Origin: Bacillus pumilus
GTDB taxonomy: Bacteria; Bacillota; Bacilli; Bacillales; Bacillaceae
Direction: 5' to 3'
DNA: 64,000 bases
Assembly (NCBI RefSeq): GCF_024498355.1
Contig: NZ_CP101833.1
Location: 3,587,604-3,651,603 of the forward strand
Shown here one piece after another: positions 18,403 through 28,492 of this stretch; within the stretch, counting starts at the first letter, position 1, and each line of letters begins with the position of its first letter. The notes under the pieces were generated by a model, which had not been told where the DNA came from, did not search any database, and was given only the letters and a program-made list of their open reading frames with translations. The translations under genes were made by a program, and so were the position numbers.

Positions 18403-20022
18403 ATGTTTGTTCAACCACCTACATGGCCAGACGAATTTGCAAAACGCTACCGGGAAAACGGCTGTTGGCGTGGAGAAACCTTTGGCGGTATGCTTCGTGC
18501 ACGCGCCGCATCGTTAGGGAATAAATCAGCGATTACATATTCTCATACGCACTTGAGCTACCAAGAACTTGATGAGCGCGTCAGCAGTCTTGCCGCTGGT
18601 TTTCATCAGCTTGGTATTCAAAAGGGAAGTCGAGTTGTCGTTCAGCTTCCTAACATTCCGGCTTTTTTTGAAGTCATTTTCGCTTTATTTCGAATCGGTG
18701 CTTTACCCGTCTTCTCGCTGCCATCTCATAGAAGCAGCGAAATCACGTATTTTATTGAGTTTGCCGAAGCAGACGCATATGTCATTACAGATATCGACGG
18801 CGGCTTTGATTATCGATCACTTGCACGTCAAGTGAAAGAAAAGCTTCCCTCTTTGCCTCATGTCATTGTTGCCGGGGAAGCTGAAGAATTCCTTGCCTTG
18901 GATGATCTGCGCAAGGACCCAGCACTTGATCCTCAAATTCATGTAGAGGCAAGCGATATTGCGTTTCTTCAGTTATCTGGAGGCAGCACAGGCCTTTCAA
19001 AGCTCATTCCTCGCACACATGATGACTATATTTATAGTCTTTGGAAAAGCAATGAGGTGTGCGAACTCACACAAGATAGTGTGTATCTGGCTACACTTCC
19101 AGTTGCACACAACTATCCATTAAGCTCGCCTGGAGTCCTTGGGACGTTATACGCAGGCGGAAGAGTTGTTCTTGCACCTGGCTCAAGCCCTGATGTAGTC
19201 TTTCCACTCATTGAAAAAGAGCGTGCGACCATTACCGCTGTGGTCCCACCTATCGCATTGATTTGGCTAGAGGCCGCTCCTCATCGATCAGATGACTTAT
19301 CTAGTCTTAAGGTTTTACAAGTCGGTGGTGCTAAATTAAGTGCAGAGGCAGCAAAACATGTTATGCCTGCCCTTGGATGTAAGCTCCAGCAAGTTTTTGG
19401 CATGGCAGAAGGTCTGGTCAACTATACCAGATTGGATGATCCTGAACATGTCATTATTCATACACAAGGACGTCCGATGTCTGAATATGATGAGGTACTA
19501 GTGGTAGATGATGAAGACAAGCCAGTCCCTAATGAAGTAGCAGGACACCTTTTGACAAGAGGGCCCTATACAATTCGTGGCTACTATAAAGCCGATGAAC
19601 AAAATAAAAAAGCCTTTACACCCGATGGCTTTTACAGAACAGGTGACATCGTGCGATTAACCAAAGAAGGAAATGTTGTTGTAGAAGGCAGAGACAAGGA
19701 TCAAATCAATCGTGGTGGCGAAAAGGTGGCCGCTGAAGAAGTCGAAAACCATTTACTTGCGCATGCTGACATTCATGATGCCGCCATGGTGTCCATGCCG
19801 GATCCGTTCCTTGGTGAACGCTCATGTGCCTTTGTGATTGCGAAAGACAACAGCAAACCAGCACCCGAGGCGTTAAAGTCATTTCTAAGAGAACGCGGAC
19901 TCGCTGCCTATAAAATTCCCGACCGCATTGAATGGATCGATGCGTTCCCACAAACAGGTGTAGGCAAAGTCAGTAAAAAAGCATTAAGAGAATTAGCTGC
20001 AATCCATACTGCCAACGTATAA
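18403..20022 (+). CDS. dhbE: 2,3-dihydroxybenzoate-AMP ligase
   Basis: DhbE adenylates 2,3-dihydroxybenzoate and loads it on the aryl carrier domain of DhbB. The 539-residue stand-alone adenylation enzyme has core motifs [16 protein letters not shown] near residue 190, [22 protein letters not shown] and the C-terminal catalytic lysine in [12 protein letters not shown] at the substrate pocket position ([11 protein letters not shown]) is typical of DHB/salicylate-specific ligases. AGGAGATGAC precedes the ATG. Confidence 0.97.
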   Translation: MFVQPPTWPDEFAKRYRENGCWRGETFGGMLRARAASLGNKSAITYSHTHLSYQELDERVSSLAAGFHQLGIQKGSRVVVQLPNIPAFFEVIFALFRIGALPVFSLPSHRSSEITYFIEFAEADAYVITDIDGGFDYRSLARQVKEKLPSLPHVIVAGEAEEFLALDDLRKDPALDPQIHVEASDIAFLQLSGGSTGLSKLIPRTHDDYIYSLWKSNEVCELTQDSVYLATLPVAHNYPLSSPGVLGTLYAGGRVVLAPGSSPDVVFPLIEKERATITAVVPPIALIWLEAAPHRSDDLSSLKVLQVGGAKLSAEAAKHVMPALGCKLQQVFGMAEGLVNYTRLDDPEHVIIHTQGRPMSEYDEVLVVDDEDKPVPNEVAGHLLTRGPYTIRGYYKADEQNKKAFTPDGFYRTGDIVRLTKEGNVVVEGRDKDQINRGGEKVAAEEVENHLLAHADIHDAAMVSMPDPFLGERSCAFVIAKDNSKPAPEALKSFLRERGLAAYKIPDRIEWIDAFPQTGVGKVSKKALRELAAIHTANV

Positions 20023-20041
20023 AAAAAGAGGAGTGAAAACC

Positions 20042-20950
20042 ATGGCAATCCCTACTATTCCTGCGTATCCAATGCCGAGCACACAAGATTTACCCGAAAA
20101 TAAAGTGAACTGGATACCGGATCCGAATCGTGCTGTTCTGCTGATACATGACATGCAGCAATATTTTTTAAATGCATTTCAACACGATTCATCACCGATC
20201 ACAGAGTTAGTTCAACATATTGAACAATTACGTGATACATGCAATGAACTTGGAATTCCAGTCGTTTATACAGCTCAACCTGGTGACCAAGACCCGAAAG
20301 ATCGTGCCTTATTAACAGATTTTTGGGGACCTGGACTTGGTGATGATGAAGCATTGACAAAGATCATTGATCAGCTCGCTCCATCTGAAGCAGATACAGT
20401 GCTGACAAAATGGCGTTATAGTGCATTTAAAAAATCCAAGTTTTTAGATATTCTCCGAGAAGATGGGCGAGATCAACTGATCATTACTGGCGTATATGCA
20501 CATATCGGCTGTATGCTGACAGCCGCAGAAGCATTCATGCTCGATATTGAAACCTTTTTTGTCGCAGATGCCGTTGCTGACTTTTCACTTAAGCATCACA
20601 AAATGGCGATGACCTATGCAGCTGAGCGCTGTGCGGTAACCACAACAACAGACCAGATCATTTGTCGTTTAACAGGACAGGAAGCAGACGGTGATGACCT
20701 ATCCTTTGATTCCATCCTTCACCAAGTAGCTGAGTATCTTCAAGTCGAGCCGGATCAAATACCGCTTGACGAGAATCTCGTCTACCTAGGTCTCGATTCT
20801 ATTAGAATGATGAGCCTAGCGGAAAAGTGGAGGCAGCAAGGAGCGGCAGTCAATTTCGTTGAGCTTGCAGCAAATCCAACGCTCGCTCATTGGCGAACCC
20901 TTCTTTTCCCAGAAAAACAGCCATCTATCCCAAATATCGATTATTTGTAA
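20042..20950 (+). CDS. dhbB: Isochorismatase with aryl carrier protein domain
   Basis: The 302-residue protein is bifunctional. Residues about 30-205 form an isochorismatase (LLIHDMQQYF, catalytic Asp; VLTKWRYSAF with Lys; GVYAHIGCMLTA with Cys), which splits isochorismate into dihydro-DHB and pyruvate. Residues about 225-295 are a carrier domain with the phosphopantetheine attachment Ser253 in LGLDSIRMMSL. The ATG at 20042 follows AAAGAGGAG; the TTG-type start nine bases upstream overlaps that site. The order dhbE-dhbB-dhbF is standard. Confidence 0.97.
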   Translation: MAIPTIPAYPMPSTQDLPENKVNWIPDPNRAVLLIHDMQQYFLNAFQHDSSPITELVQHIEQLRDTCNELGIPVVYTAQPGDQDPKDRALLTDFWGPGLGDDEALTKIIDQLAPSEADTVLTKWRYSAFKKSKFLDILREDGRDQLIITGVYAHIGCMLTAAEAFMLDIETFFVADAVADFSLKHHKMAMTYAAERCAVTTTTDQIICRLTGQEADGDDLSFDSILHQVAEYLQVEPDQIPLDENLVYLGLDSIRMMSLAEKWRQQGAAVNFVELAANPTLAHWRTLLFPEKQPSIPNIDYL

Positions 20951-20965
20951 AGGAGGTATAGACCC

Positions 20966-23900
20966 TTGTCGATCCAGTCCGTCGATTCATTTCCACTGAC
21001 CGGTGCCCAATCAGGCATTTGGTATGCGCAACAGCTTGATCCATCTAATCCAATTTTCAATACAGCTGAGTATATAGATATTAAAGGATATATTGATCCA
21101 GTACACTTTGAAGTAGCCATCCGAAAGACTGTCTTAGAAGCAGATTCTCTGCATATGCGCTTCGTTGAAGATGCTGACGGTCCAAAGCAATGGTTTACAT
21201 CCAAAAGCGATATCCCATTTCAATTCATCAATTTACAAAATGAAAAACAGCCGCTTGATGAGGCTAAAGCATGGATGAAGACAGATCTTTCAACATCAGT
21301 CTCTTTAGAGAAAGATGTATTATTCCGTGAAGTACTCTTTCAAATTGCGGACGATCGATTTCTCTGGTATCAGCGCATTCATCACATTGCCATTGATGGG
21401 TTCGCCTTTTCACTCATCGCACGTCGTGTTGCTGAGGTCTATTCAGCCCTATCGCAAGAAAAACCTGTGCCTCCTCAAACATTTGGCACCTTCCATGACG
21501 TAGTCCAAGAGGAGATCGCATATAAACATTCCAATCGCTATGAAGATGATCAGGCTTTTTGGAAAAATCGCTTTGCTGATCAACCTGAAATCGTTAGCCT
21601 TGCTGAGCTTGCCCCAAGAACTTCGGATGATTTTATCCGAAAAACCGCTAGCTATGATGCCGCAAAGGTAAGCAAAATGAAAAAAAATGCTCAAGCTTTC
21701 GGTGGTACCTGGCATGAAATGATTCTTGCCGCATCCGCTCTATATATGCATCGTATGACTGGTGCACATGATATTGTTTTAGGATTGCCTGTTATGATGC
21801 GCCTTGGATCTTGCGCATTGCAAACACCTGGAATGGTCATGAACCTAGTACCGCTTCGTTTAACATGCAAACCCGAAATGACGCTCTCAGCACTTGTTCG
21901 CCAAGTATCCGATGAACTTAAAGCCATTCGTCCTCATCAAAGATATCGTCACGAAGATATGAGGAGAGACTTTAAACTCATCGGCAGAAATCAACGATTA
22001 TTTGGTCCACAGATCAATATCATGCCATTTGATTATCATCTCATGTTCGATCAGAGCATGGGTCAAGCGCATAATCTTTCAGCAGGACCAGTGGATGATT
22101 TATCGATCAACATATATGACCGCGCCGATGGGAACGGGTTTCAAATCGATTTTGATGCAAACCCTGCAGTTTACAAAGAGCAATCGGTTGACGCTCATCA
22201 GCATCGTTTTCTTCAATTGCTGGAGGAAATAACCGGACTAGAGCAAGATCAGACAATCAGTCAATTCAACCTTCTCTTGTCTAAAGAAAAAGAGAACATC
22301 CTCAAGCACTGGAATGCTACAAAACAAGAATTACCAAAAGAATGTTTACGGGAACTATTTGAAAAACAAGTCAGCAAAACACCACATGCAGAAGCATTAC
22401 AGTTTGAAGAAATCACTTTGACCTACGAAGAGTTGAATCAGCGAGCAAATCAATTAGCTCATTATTTGAAAAAGCACGGCATTGGACCAGAACAATTTGT
22501 CGCAATTGCTCTGCCTCGATCGATCGATATGGTCGTGAGTCTATTGGCCGTCGTCAAAACGGGAGCCGCATACCTGCCATTAGACCCTGATTACCCTAGC
22601 GATCGTGTTGCCTATATGCTAGATGATGCTAAACCTGTGTGCTTGCTCACAGTCAAAGAGACAGCAGAGCGTTTTGACCATCCACATATCGTCCAACTGG
22701 ATGATTCAACTGTTCATCAGGAGATAGTAGGCGGTCTGCATCTCAATCCGACCTGGAACGAAGGCTCTCCACATCATCCGGCATACATCATCTACACGTC
22801 AGGATCGACAGGCAAACCAAAGGGTGTTGTTGTAACAAAGCGAAATGTGATCAATTTTATATTGTCCATGCAAGATTCATTTTTATTAGATCAAAAAGAC
22901 CAGCTTCTAGCGGTAACGACCATTGCCTTTGATATTTCCGGACTAGAAATGTTCCTCCCGCTTTTACATGGGGCTGCTCTTTTATTGGCAAAAAAAGAGA
23001 CCATCCAAGAGCCAGCAAAGCTTTCAGACATGATTCGTTCTCATCATGTCACAATCATGCAGGCAACACCAACGTTGTGGCATGCATTGGCAGATGAATC
23101 CCCTGACGTGATAACAGGTATGCGTGTCCTTGTTGGAGGAGAAGCACTTCCTGCCTCCCTTTTGCACACATTGCAATCTCTTCAATGTGACATTACCAAT
23201 TTGTACGGACCTACAGAAACGACGATATGGTCTACGATGGTAAATGTCACAGCACATCAAGACAATAGCGCGCCGCCGATTGGTAAACCCATTTGGAATA
23301 CGAGCATATATATTTTAGATGAAGGACTAAACCCAGTCCCAGCAGGATCAATCGGTGAACTTTATATTGCAGGTGAAGGAGTATCTAGAGGATATCTTGG
23401 ACGATATGATTTAACGGCTGAACGTTTTGTCGCTGATCCATTCGGCACAAAAGGCACGAGAATGTATCGTACAGGTGATTTAGCCAGATGGCGTGAGGAT
23501 GGTTCGATTGATTATATCAGCCGTGCCGATCTTCAAATTAAAATCCGCGGCTTCCGTATTGAACTAGGTGAAATTGAAACAGTGATTATGCAACACCAAG
23601 CAATAAAGCATACATCTGTTATCGTTCGTGAGGATCAACCTGGACAACAGTTGCTTTGTGCGTATGTTGTGCTGACAGATGGCACTTCTCTGCATCCTTC
23701 AGAGCTCAGGCAGTTTGTGGCAACATCGCTCCCTGATTACATGGTGCCTTCTGCTGTTGTCGTTTTGCCAGAACTTCCACTTACACCAAACGGCAAAATC
23801 AATCGCAAAGCATTACCAACACCAAATATGTCTTTAGTTAGTTCTGAGCGTACACCTAGAACACCCCAAGAAGACATGTTATGTAGTTTATTTGCAGAAA

Positions 23901-26900
23901 CCCTTGGCGTATCTCAAATTGGCATAGATGATAATTTCTTTGACTTAGGGGGACATTCCTTGCTCGCCGCTCGTCTGCTTAGACGTATACGCGATACACT
24001 TGGTGCAGACCTAAGCATGAGTACCATTTTTGAATCACCTAGAGTTGTTGAGCTTGCGCAACACATTGACAAAGCGAAGGACTTACGGCCGCCACTTCAG
24101 GTAGAAAACAAACCAGATGAGATTCCGTTATCCTTTGCTCAAAAGCGTCTCTGGTTCCTTCATTGCCTTGAAGGACCAAGTCCAACTTACAATATTCCAC
24201 TTGTCATTCAGCTGACAGGTACACTAGATCAAAAAGCTCTTATTGGTGCATTGGCAGATATCACTGAAAAACATGAAACACTTAGAACCATTTTTCCAAA
24301 TAAGAACGGCATGCCAAGACAGGTCATTTCACATCCAAAAAGTGTTCAACCTGAACTCCATGTCACAGCTTCCACCGATCAACAAATTGAAAATCAGTTA
24401 AACGAAGCCATTCGCTATAGCTTTAACATTGAGGAAAAACCCGCACTGCGAGCAGAATTATTCATGCTTGATGCAAATCGATACGTGCTACTTCTATTGC
24501 TACATCACATCGCTGGTGACGGCTGGTCACTTGCACCATTGACACGAGACTTAGCTGCTGCTTACGAAGCCCTTATACAAGGAAAATCAATCTCCTTGCC
24601 AGCCGAACCTGTTCAATATGCTGACTATGCCATTTGGCAGCAGAAGCTGTTGGGCAGTGAAGAAGAGAAGGATAGTCTATTTGCCAAACAACTAGGTTAT
24701 TGGACGGGTGCATTACATGGTCTGCCGGAAGAACTGGAGCTTCCCTATGACTTCCCGCGTCCACAGGAAGGAAGCTTCAACGGTGCTACGATTGACTTTA
24801 CGATTGAACCCGCTTTACACCACCTACTTCTTGATCTTGCAAAGCAGCATCAAGTGAGTTTGTTCATGGTGCTCCAAGCATCGCTTGCAGCATTACTGAC
24901 ACGCCTTGGGGCGGGAACAGATATCCCAATTGGCAGTCCGATTGCTGGACGGAATGATGATGCACTTGACGACATTGTTGGGTTGTTTGTGAACACACTT
25001 GTATTACGTACAAATACAGCTGGTAATCCAACCTTTAGTGAGCTATTGAAGCGAGTGCGAGACGTTGACTTAGCAGCCTACGAGCATCAGGATCTACCAT
25101 TCGAGCGGCTAGTTGAAGTCCTAAATCCAACTCGATCCAGATCACGCAATCCATTGTTTCAGGTCATGCTTGCCTTCCAAAATACACCGAAGGCCGAAAT
25201 GAAGCTGGCACAACTTGACTCAGACCTCTACGTGAAACCAGTGGGATCAGCTAAATTTGATCTGACCATCGAATTAACAGAACATAGAACCGAAACTGGG
25301 TCAGCAGCAGGGTTAACAGGGTTATTTGAATTCAGCACAGATGTGTTTATACAAAGCACCATTCAAGCAATCGCTGACAGAATGAAGCGCTTTTTAACAG
25401 AGGCAGCTGAGCATCCACATCTGCCTATTGGTCAAGTAAATATTTTATCAGAAAAAGAGCGCCAAACATTTCTCCCTGATAAAAAGACAATCGCTCAGTT
25501 AGACCAAACGCTTAGTCTGCCAGCCTTATTTGAAAAAGCGGCGCAGCAATACCCAGAGCGTGTGGCTGTAACGGATGGCAATCATCAGCTTACCTATAAA
25601 GAGTTAAACGACAAAGCTAATCGTCTTGCTCATTTGTTAATAGAAAGAGGCGTTGGACCAGAGCAGTTCGTTGCACTTGCCCTGCCTAGATCAATCGATA
25701 TGCTCGTGAGCTTATTAGCCGTTCATAAAGCAGGCGCAGCCTATGTCCCGCTTGATCCTGACTATCCAGCAGACAGGCTAGCATACATGATACAAGATGC
25801 CAAGCCAGTTTGTAGCATCACAACAAAAGCAGACGCAGTGCATCTCCCTTCTGATTGCGATTTGATTTTGTTAGACGAAAAAGAAACGAGTGACCAACTG
25901 CTTAATACGTCAAATCACAATCCGGCTGATATAGACAGAATCGAGCCACTTACTTCTCTGCATCCAGCCTATATTATTTATACATCTGGTTCTACAGGCA
26001 AGCCAAAAGGAGTGGTCATCCCACACCAAAATGTCATCCGTCTTCTGACATCTACTGCACATTGGTTCCATTTTGATGAAGAAGATGTTTGGACAATGTT
26101 TCATTCATATGCCTTTGATTTTTCCGTATGGGAAATCTGGGGACCCCTTTTATATGGCGGTCGACTTGTGATTGTACCTCATACCATCTCTCGCTCTCCT
26201 GAAGAGATGCTCCAGCTTTTAGTCGATGAAGGTGTGACAGTACTTAACCAAACACCTTCTGCCTTCTATCAGCTCATGCAGGCAGACAAGGAACAACAAA
26301 CACTTGGTCAAGCATTATCACTCCGCTATGTCATTTTTGGCGGTGAAGCATTAGAGCTCAGCAGATTAGAAGATTGGTACAGCCGTCACTCAGATCGTAA
26401 GCCAAAGCTAATCAACATGTACGGCATTACAGAAACCACCGTACACGTTACGTACAATGTACTCAATCGAGACATGATTACAAAAAAATCCAGTAGCTTA
26501 ATAGGTGAACCCATTCCTGATTTACACGTTTATGTACTAGATGAATACCTACAACCTGTTCCCCCTGGGACAACAGGTGAAATGTATGTAGCTGGAGCCG
26601 GCTTGGCAAGAGGTTATCTAGGCAGGCCTGATCTGACATCTGACCGATTCCCTGCCGACCCTTATGGAGCACCTGGCACAAGGATGTATCGTACAGGCGA
26701 TCTCGCACGTTGGACGAAAGAGGGTTCACTTGATTACATTGGCAGAGCTGATCATCAAATTAAAATTCGCGGGTTCCGCATTGAACTTGGAGAAATTGAA
26801 GCCGTTTTGGCACGTCACGATGCAGTTGCACAAGTTGCTGTCATCATGCGAGAGGATCAGCCTGGTGACAAACGCTTAGTCGCATATATCGTGACAACTG

Positions 26901-28114
26901 AAGAAAGCCGTACCGATACAGAAACCCTTCGTCATTTTGCCGCAGCCAGTCTTCCTGATTACATGGTGCCAGCGGCATATGTACAAATTGATGCCATGCC
27001 ACTTACAGCAAACGGGAAGCTTGATCAAAAATCACTGCCGGCACCTCAATTGCATGTACAGCAACCAGATGGACGTGGCCCAAGAAATCCGAAGGAGGAA
27101 ATCCTATGTCACCTCTTTGAAGAGGTGCTCGGTCTACCAAAAGTCAGCATTGACGATCGCTTTTTTGACATTGGCGGGCACTCATTACTTGCGGTTCGTT
27201 TAATCAGCCGCATTCGTGATGCACTTGGCGTCAAACTAAGCATCGGAACGTTGTTTGAAGCACCTAATGTCGCAAGTTTGGCAGAGAAACTAGAGACAGG
27301 CAGCGATGAAAACGCACTAGAAATCTTGCTACCGCTACGAGCAAATGGTGAAAATTATCCACTCTTCTGTGTTCATCCAGCAGGTGGTCTTAGCTGGTGC
27401 TATGCAGGTCTCTTGAATACATTAGAGAAGGACATCCCACTTTATGGATTGCAGGCACGAGGAATCGCAAGAAAGGATGTCTACCCACAAACACTAGATG
27501 ATATGGCTGCGGATTATATCAAGCACATCCAAAGGATTCAGCCAAAAGGCCCTTATCATCTACTTGGCTGGTCACTAGGCGGGAACGTTGTGCAAGCAAT
27601 GGCAACACAGCTCCAGCAGCAAGGCGAAGAAATCTCACTCGTTGCTATGCTGGATGCCTATCCAAACCACTTCTTGCCGATTAAAGAAGCACCTGATGAA
27701 GAAGAAGCACTAATCGCTCTTCTTGCGCTCGGCGGTTATGATCCAGATACCTTAACAGGTGAGCCGCTCACGATGAAAAGTGCCGTCGATATCCTGAAAA
27801 AAGACGGAAGTGCACTAGCCAGCTTAAGTGAGGATGCCATCAGAAACCTGAAAGAAACCTATGTCAATTCAGTTCGATTGCTCGGAGAATATCAGCCAAA
27901 AACTTATCATGGAGACATATTATTCTTTAGATCTACCATTATCCCAGATTGGTTTACACCAATTGATCCCGAAGCATGGGCACCTTATATCAACGGAAAA
28001 ATTGAACAACACGACATTCATTGCCGGCACAAAGACATGTGCCAGCCTAAACCCCTAGCAGAAATTGGTGTCATCTTAGACAACACACTGAATCGGGTCA
28101 AACAAAAGCACTAA
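20966..28114 (+). CDS. dhbF: Bacillibactin NRPS DhbF (C-A-T-C-A-T-TE)
   Basis: The 2382-residue synthetase joins DHB, glycine and threonine, then trimerises and cyclises the product. Domains in order: C1 (HHIAIDG, about residue 138), A1 (about 461-945), T1 (GGHSLLA, about 994), C2 (HHIAGDG, about 1180), A2 (about 1520-2010), T2 (GGHSLLA, about 2069) and thioesterase (GWSLGG, about 2201). Reading the ten pocket positions gives D-I-L-Q-L-G-L-I-W-K for A1 (glycine) and D-F-W-N-I-G-M-V-H-K for A2 (threonine). The TTG start follows AAAGGAGG. All active-site motifs look intact. Confidence 0.98.
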   Translation: MSIQSVDSFPLTGAQSGIWYAQQLDPSNPIFNTAEYIDIKGYIDPVHFEVAIRKTVLEADSLHMRFVEDADGPKQWFTSKSDIPFQFINLQNEKQPLDEAKAWMKTDLSTSVSLEKDVLFREVLFQIADDRFLWYQRIHHIAIDGFAFSLIARRVAEVYSALSQEKPVPPQTFGTFHDVVQEEIAYKHSNRYEDDQAFWKNRFADQPEIVSLAELAPRTSDDFIRKTASYDAAKVSKMKKNAQAFGGTWHEMILAASALYMHRMTGAHDIVLGLPVMMRLGSCALQTPGMVMNLVPLRLTCKPEMTLSALVRQVSDELKAIRPHQRYRHEDMRRDFKLIGRNQRLFGPQINIMPFDYHLMFDQSMGQAHNLSAGPVDDLSINIYDRADGNGFQIDFDANPAVYKEQSVDAHQHRFLQLLEEITGLEQDQTISQFNLLLSKEKENILKHWNATKQELPKECLRELFEKQVSKTPHAEALQFEEITLTYEELNQRANQLAHYLKKHGIGPEQFVAIALPRSIDMVVSLLAVVKTGAAYLPLDPDYPSDRVAYMLDDAKPVCLLTVKETAERFDHPHIVQLDDSTVHQEIVGGLHLNPTWNEGSPHHPAYIIYTSGSTGKPKGVVVTKRNVINFILSMQDSFLLDQKDQLLAVTTIAFDISGLEMFLPLLHGAALLLAKKETIQEPAKLSDMIRSHHVTIMQATPTLWHALADESPDVITGMRVLVGGEALPASLLHTLQSLQCDITNLYGPTETTIWSTMVNVTAHQDNSAPPIGKPIWNTSIYILDEGLNPVPAGSIGELYIAGEGVSRGYLGRYDLTAERFVADPFGTKGTRMYRTGDLARWREDGSIDYISRADLQIKIRGFRIELGEIETVIMQHQAIKHTSVIVREDQPGQQLLCAYVVLTDGTSLHPSELRQFVATSLPDYMVPSAVVVLPELPLTPNGKINRKALPTPNMSLVSSERTPRTPQEDMLCSLFAETLGVSQIGIDDNFFDLGGHSLLAARLLRRIRDTLGADLSMSTIFESPRVVELAQHIDKAKDLRPPLQVENKPDEIPLSFAQKRLWFLHCLEGPSPTYNIPLVIQLTGTLDQKALIGALADITEKHETLRTIFPNKNGMPRQVISHPKSVQPELHVTASTDQQIENQLNEAIRYSFNIEEKPALRAELFMLDANRYVLLLLLHHIAGDGWSLAPLTRDLAAAYEALIQGKSISLPAEPVQYADYAIWQQKLLGSEEEKDSLFAKQLGYWTGALHGLPEELELPYDFPRPQEGSFNGATIDFTIEPALHHLLLDLAKQHQVSLFMVLQASLAALLTRLGAGTDIPIGSPIAGRNDDALDDIVGLFVNTLVLRTNTAGNPTFSELLKRVRDVDLAAYEHQDLPFERLVEVLNPTRSRSRNPLFQVMLAFQNTPKAEMKLAQLDSDLYVKPVGSAKFDLTIELTEHRTETGSAAGLTGLFEFSTDVFIQSTIQAIADRMKRFLTEAAEHPHLPIGQVNILSEKERQTFLPDKKTIAQLDQTLSLPALFEKAAQQYPERVAVTDGNHQLTYKELNDKANRLAHLLIERGVGPEQFVALALPRSIDMLVSLLAVHKAGAAYVPLDPDYPADRLAYMIQDAKPVCSITTKADAVHLPSDCDLILLDEKETSDQLLNTSNHNPADIDRIEPLTSLHPAYIIYTSGSTGKPKGVVIPHQNVIRLLTSTAHWFHFDEEDVWTMFHSYAFDFSVWEIWGPLLYGGRLVIVPHTISRSPEEMLQLLVDEGVTVLNQTPSAFYQLMQADKEQQTLGQALSLRYVIFGGEALELSRLEDWYSRHSDRKPKLINMYGITETTVHVTYNVLNRDMITKKSSSLIGEPIPDLHVYVLDEYLQPVPPGTTGEMYVAGAGLARGYLGRPDLTSDRFPADPYGAPGTRMYRTGDLARWTKEGSLDYIGRADHQIKIRGFRIELGEIEAVLARHDAVAQVAVIMREDQPGDKRLVAYIVTTEESRTDTETLRHFAAASLPDYMVPAAYVQIDAMPLTANGKLDQKSLPAPQLHVQQPDGRGPRNPKEEILCHLFEEVLGLPKVSIDDRFFDIGGHSLLAVRLISRIRDALGVKLSIGTLFEAPNVASLAEKLETGSDENALEILLPLRANGENYPLFCVHPAGGLSWCYAGLLNTLEKDIPLYGLQARGIARKDVYPQTLDDMAADYIKHIQRIQPKGPYHLLGWSLGGNVVQAMATQLQQQGEEISLVAMLDAYPNHFLPIKEAPDEEEALIALLALGGYDPDTLTGEPLTMKSAVDILKKDGSALASLSEDAIRNLKETYVNSVRLLGEYQPKTYHGDILFFRSTIIPDWFTPIDPEAWAPYINGKIEQHDIHCRHKDMCQPKPLAEIGVILDNTLNRVKQKH

Positions 28115-28134
28115 GAATAAAGGAGAGATGACAG

Positions 28135-28362
28135 ATGACAAATCCCTTTGATCGTGAAGACGGTGTATTTCTTGTGCTTGTCAATGAACAAGGACAGCAT
28201 TCACTTTGGCCATCATTTGCACCAGTGCCAGATGGATGGGAAAAGGTCTTTGGTGAAGACACTAGAAATGCCTGCATCGATTATATCCAGACACACTGGC
28301 AGGACTTACGGCCACTAAGCTTAACAAAAGAACCTGTCCTAGCACATGGAAAAACGGAATAA
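28135..28362 (+). CDS. MbtH-like protein
   Basis: The 75-residue protein has the MbtH signature: [32 protein letters not shown] and a late [11 protein letters not shown] with the conserved tryptophans. MbtH-like proteins bind and activate NRPS adenylation domains, here those of DhbF. It starts 20 bp after dhbF with AGGAGAGATGACAG as ribosome-binding site and is the last gene before the operon terminator. Confidence 0.95.
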   Translation: MTNPFDREDGVFLVLVNEQGQHSLWPSFAPVPDGWEKVFGEDTRNACIDYIQTHWQDLRPLSLTKEPVLAHGKTE

Positions 28363-28368
28363 ATCATC

Positions 28369-28400
28369 GCACCCTGACCTCATTCAGGGTGCTTTTTCTT
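28369..28400 (+). terminator. Terminator of the besA-dhb-mbtH operon
   Basis: GCACCCTGA and TCAGGGTGC pair perfectly round CCTCAT and are followed by TTTTTCTT. Confidence 0.92.
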
Positions 28401-28453
28401 CATAGAATAAACTGGTTCATCACCATCTGCCAGCTTTTCTGCTACAATTCAAT

Positions 28454-28468
28454 TGAGAACGTTTATCA
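28454..28468 (+). promoter_or_regulatory. Fur box upstream of btr
   Basis: TGAGAACGTTTATCA has the 7-1-7 Fur layout with imperfect arms, 24 bp before the btr start and just after a possible -10 TACAAT (28443-28448). Confidence 0.65.
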
Positions 28469-28492
28469 ATCAATAAGAGATTAGGTGGTTTT

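Noticed and set aside
23024..23260. Several 60-90-codon minus-strand frames inside dhbF
   Set aside because: They are shadow frames of the long NRPS gene.
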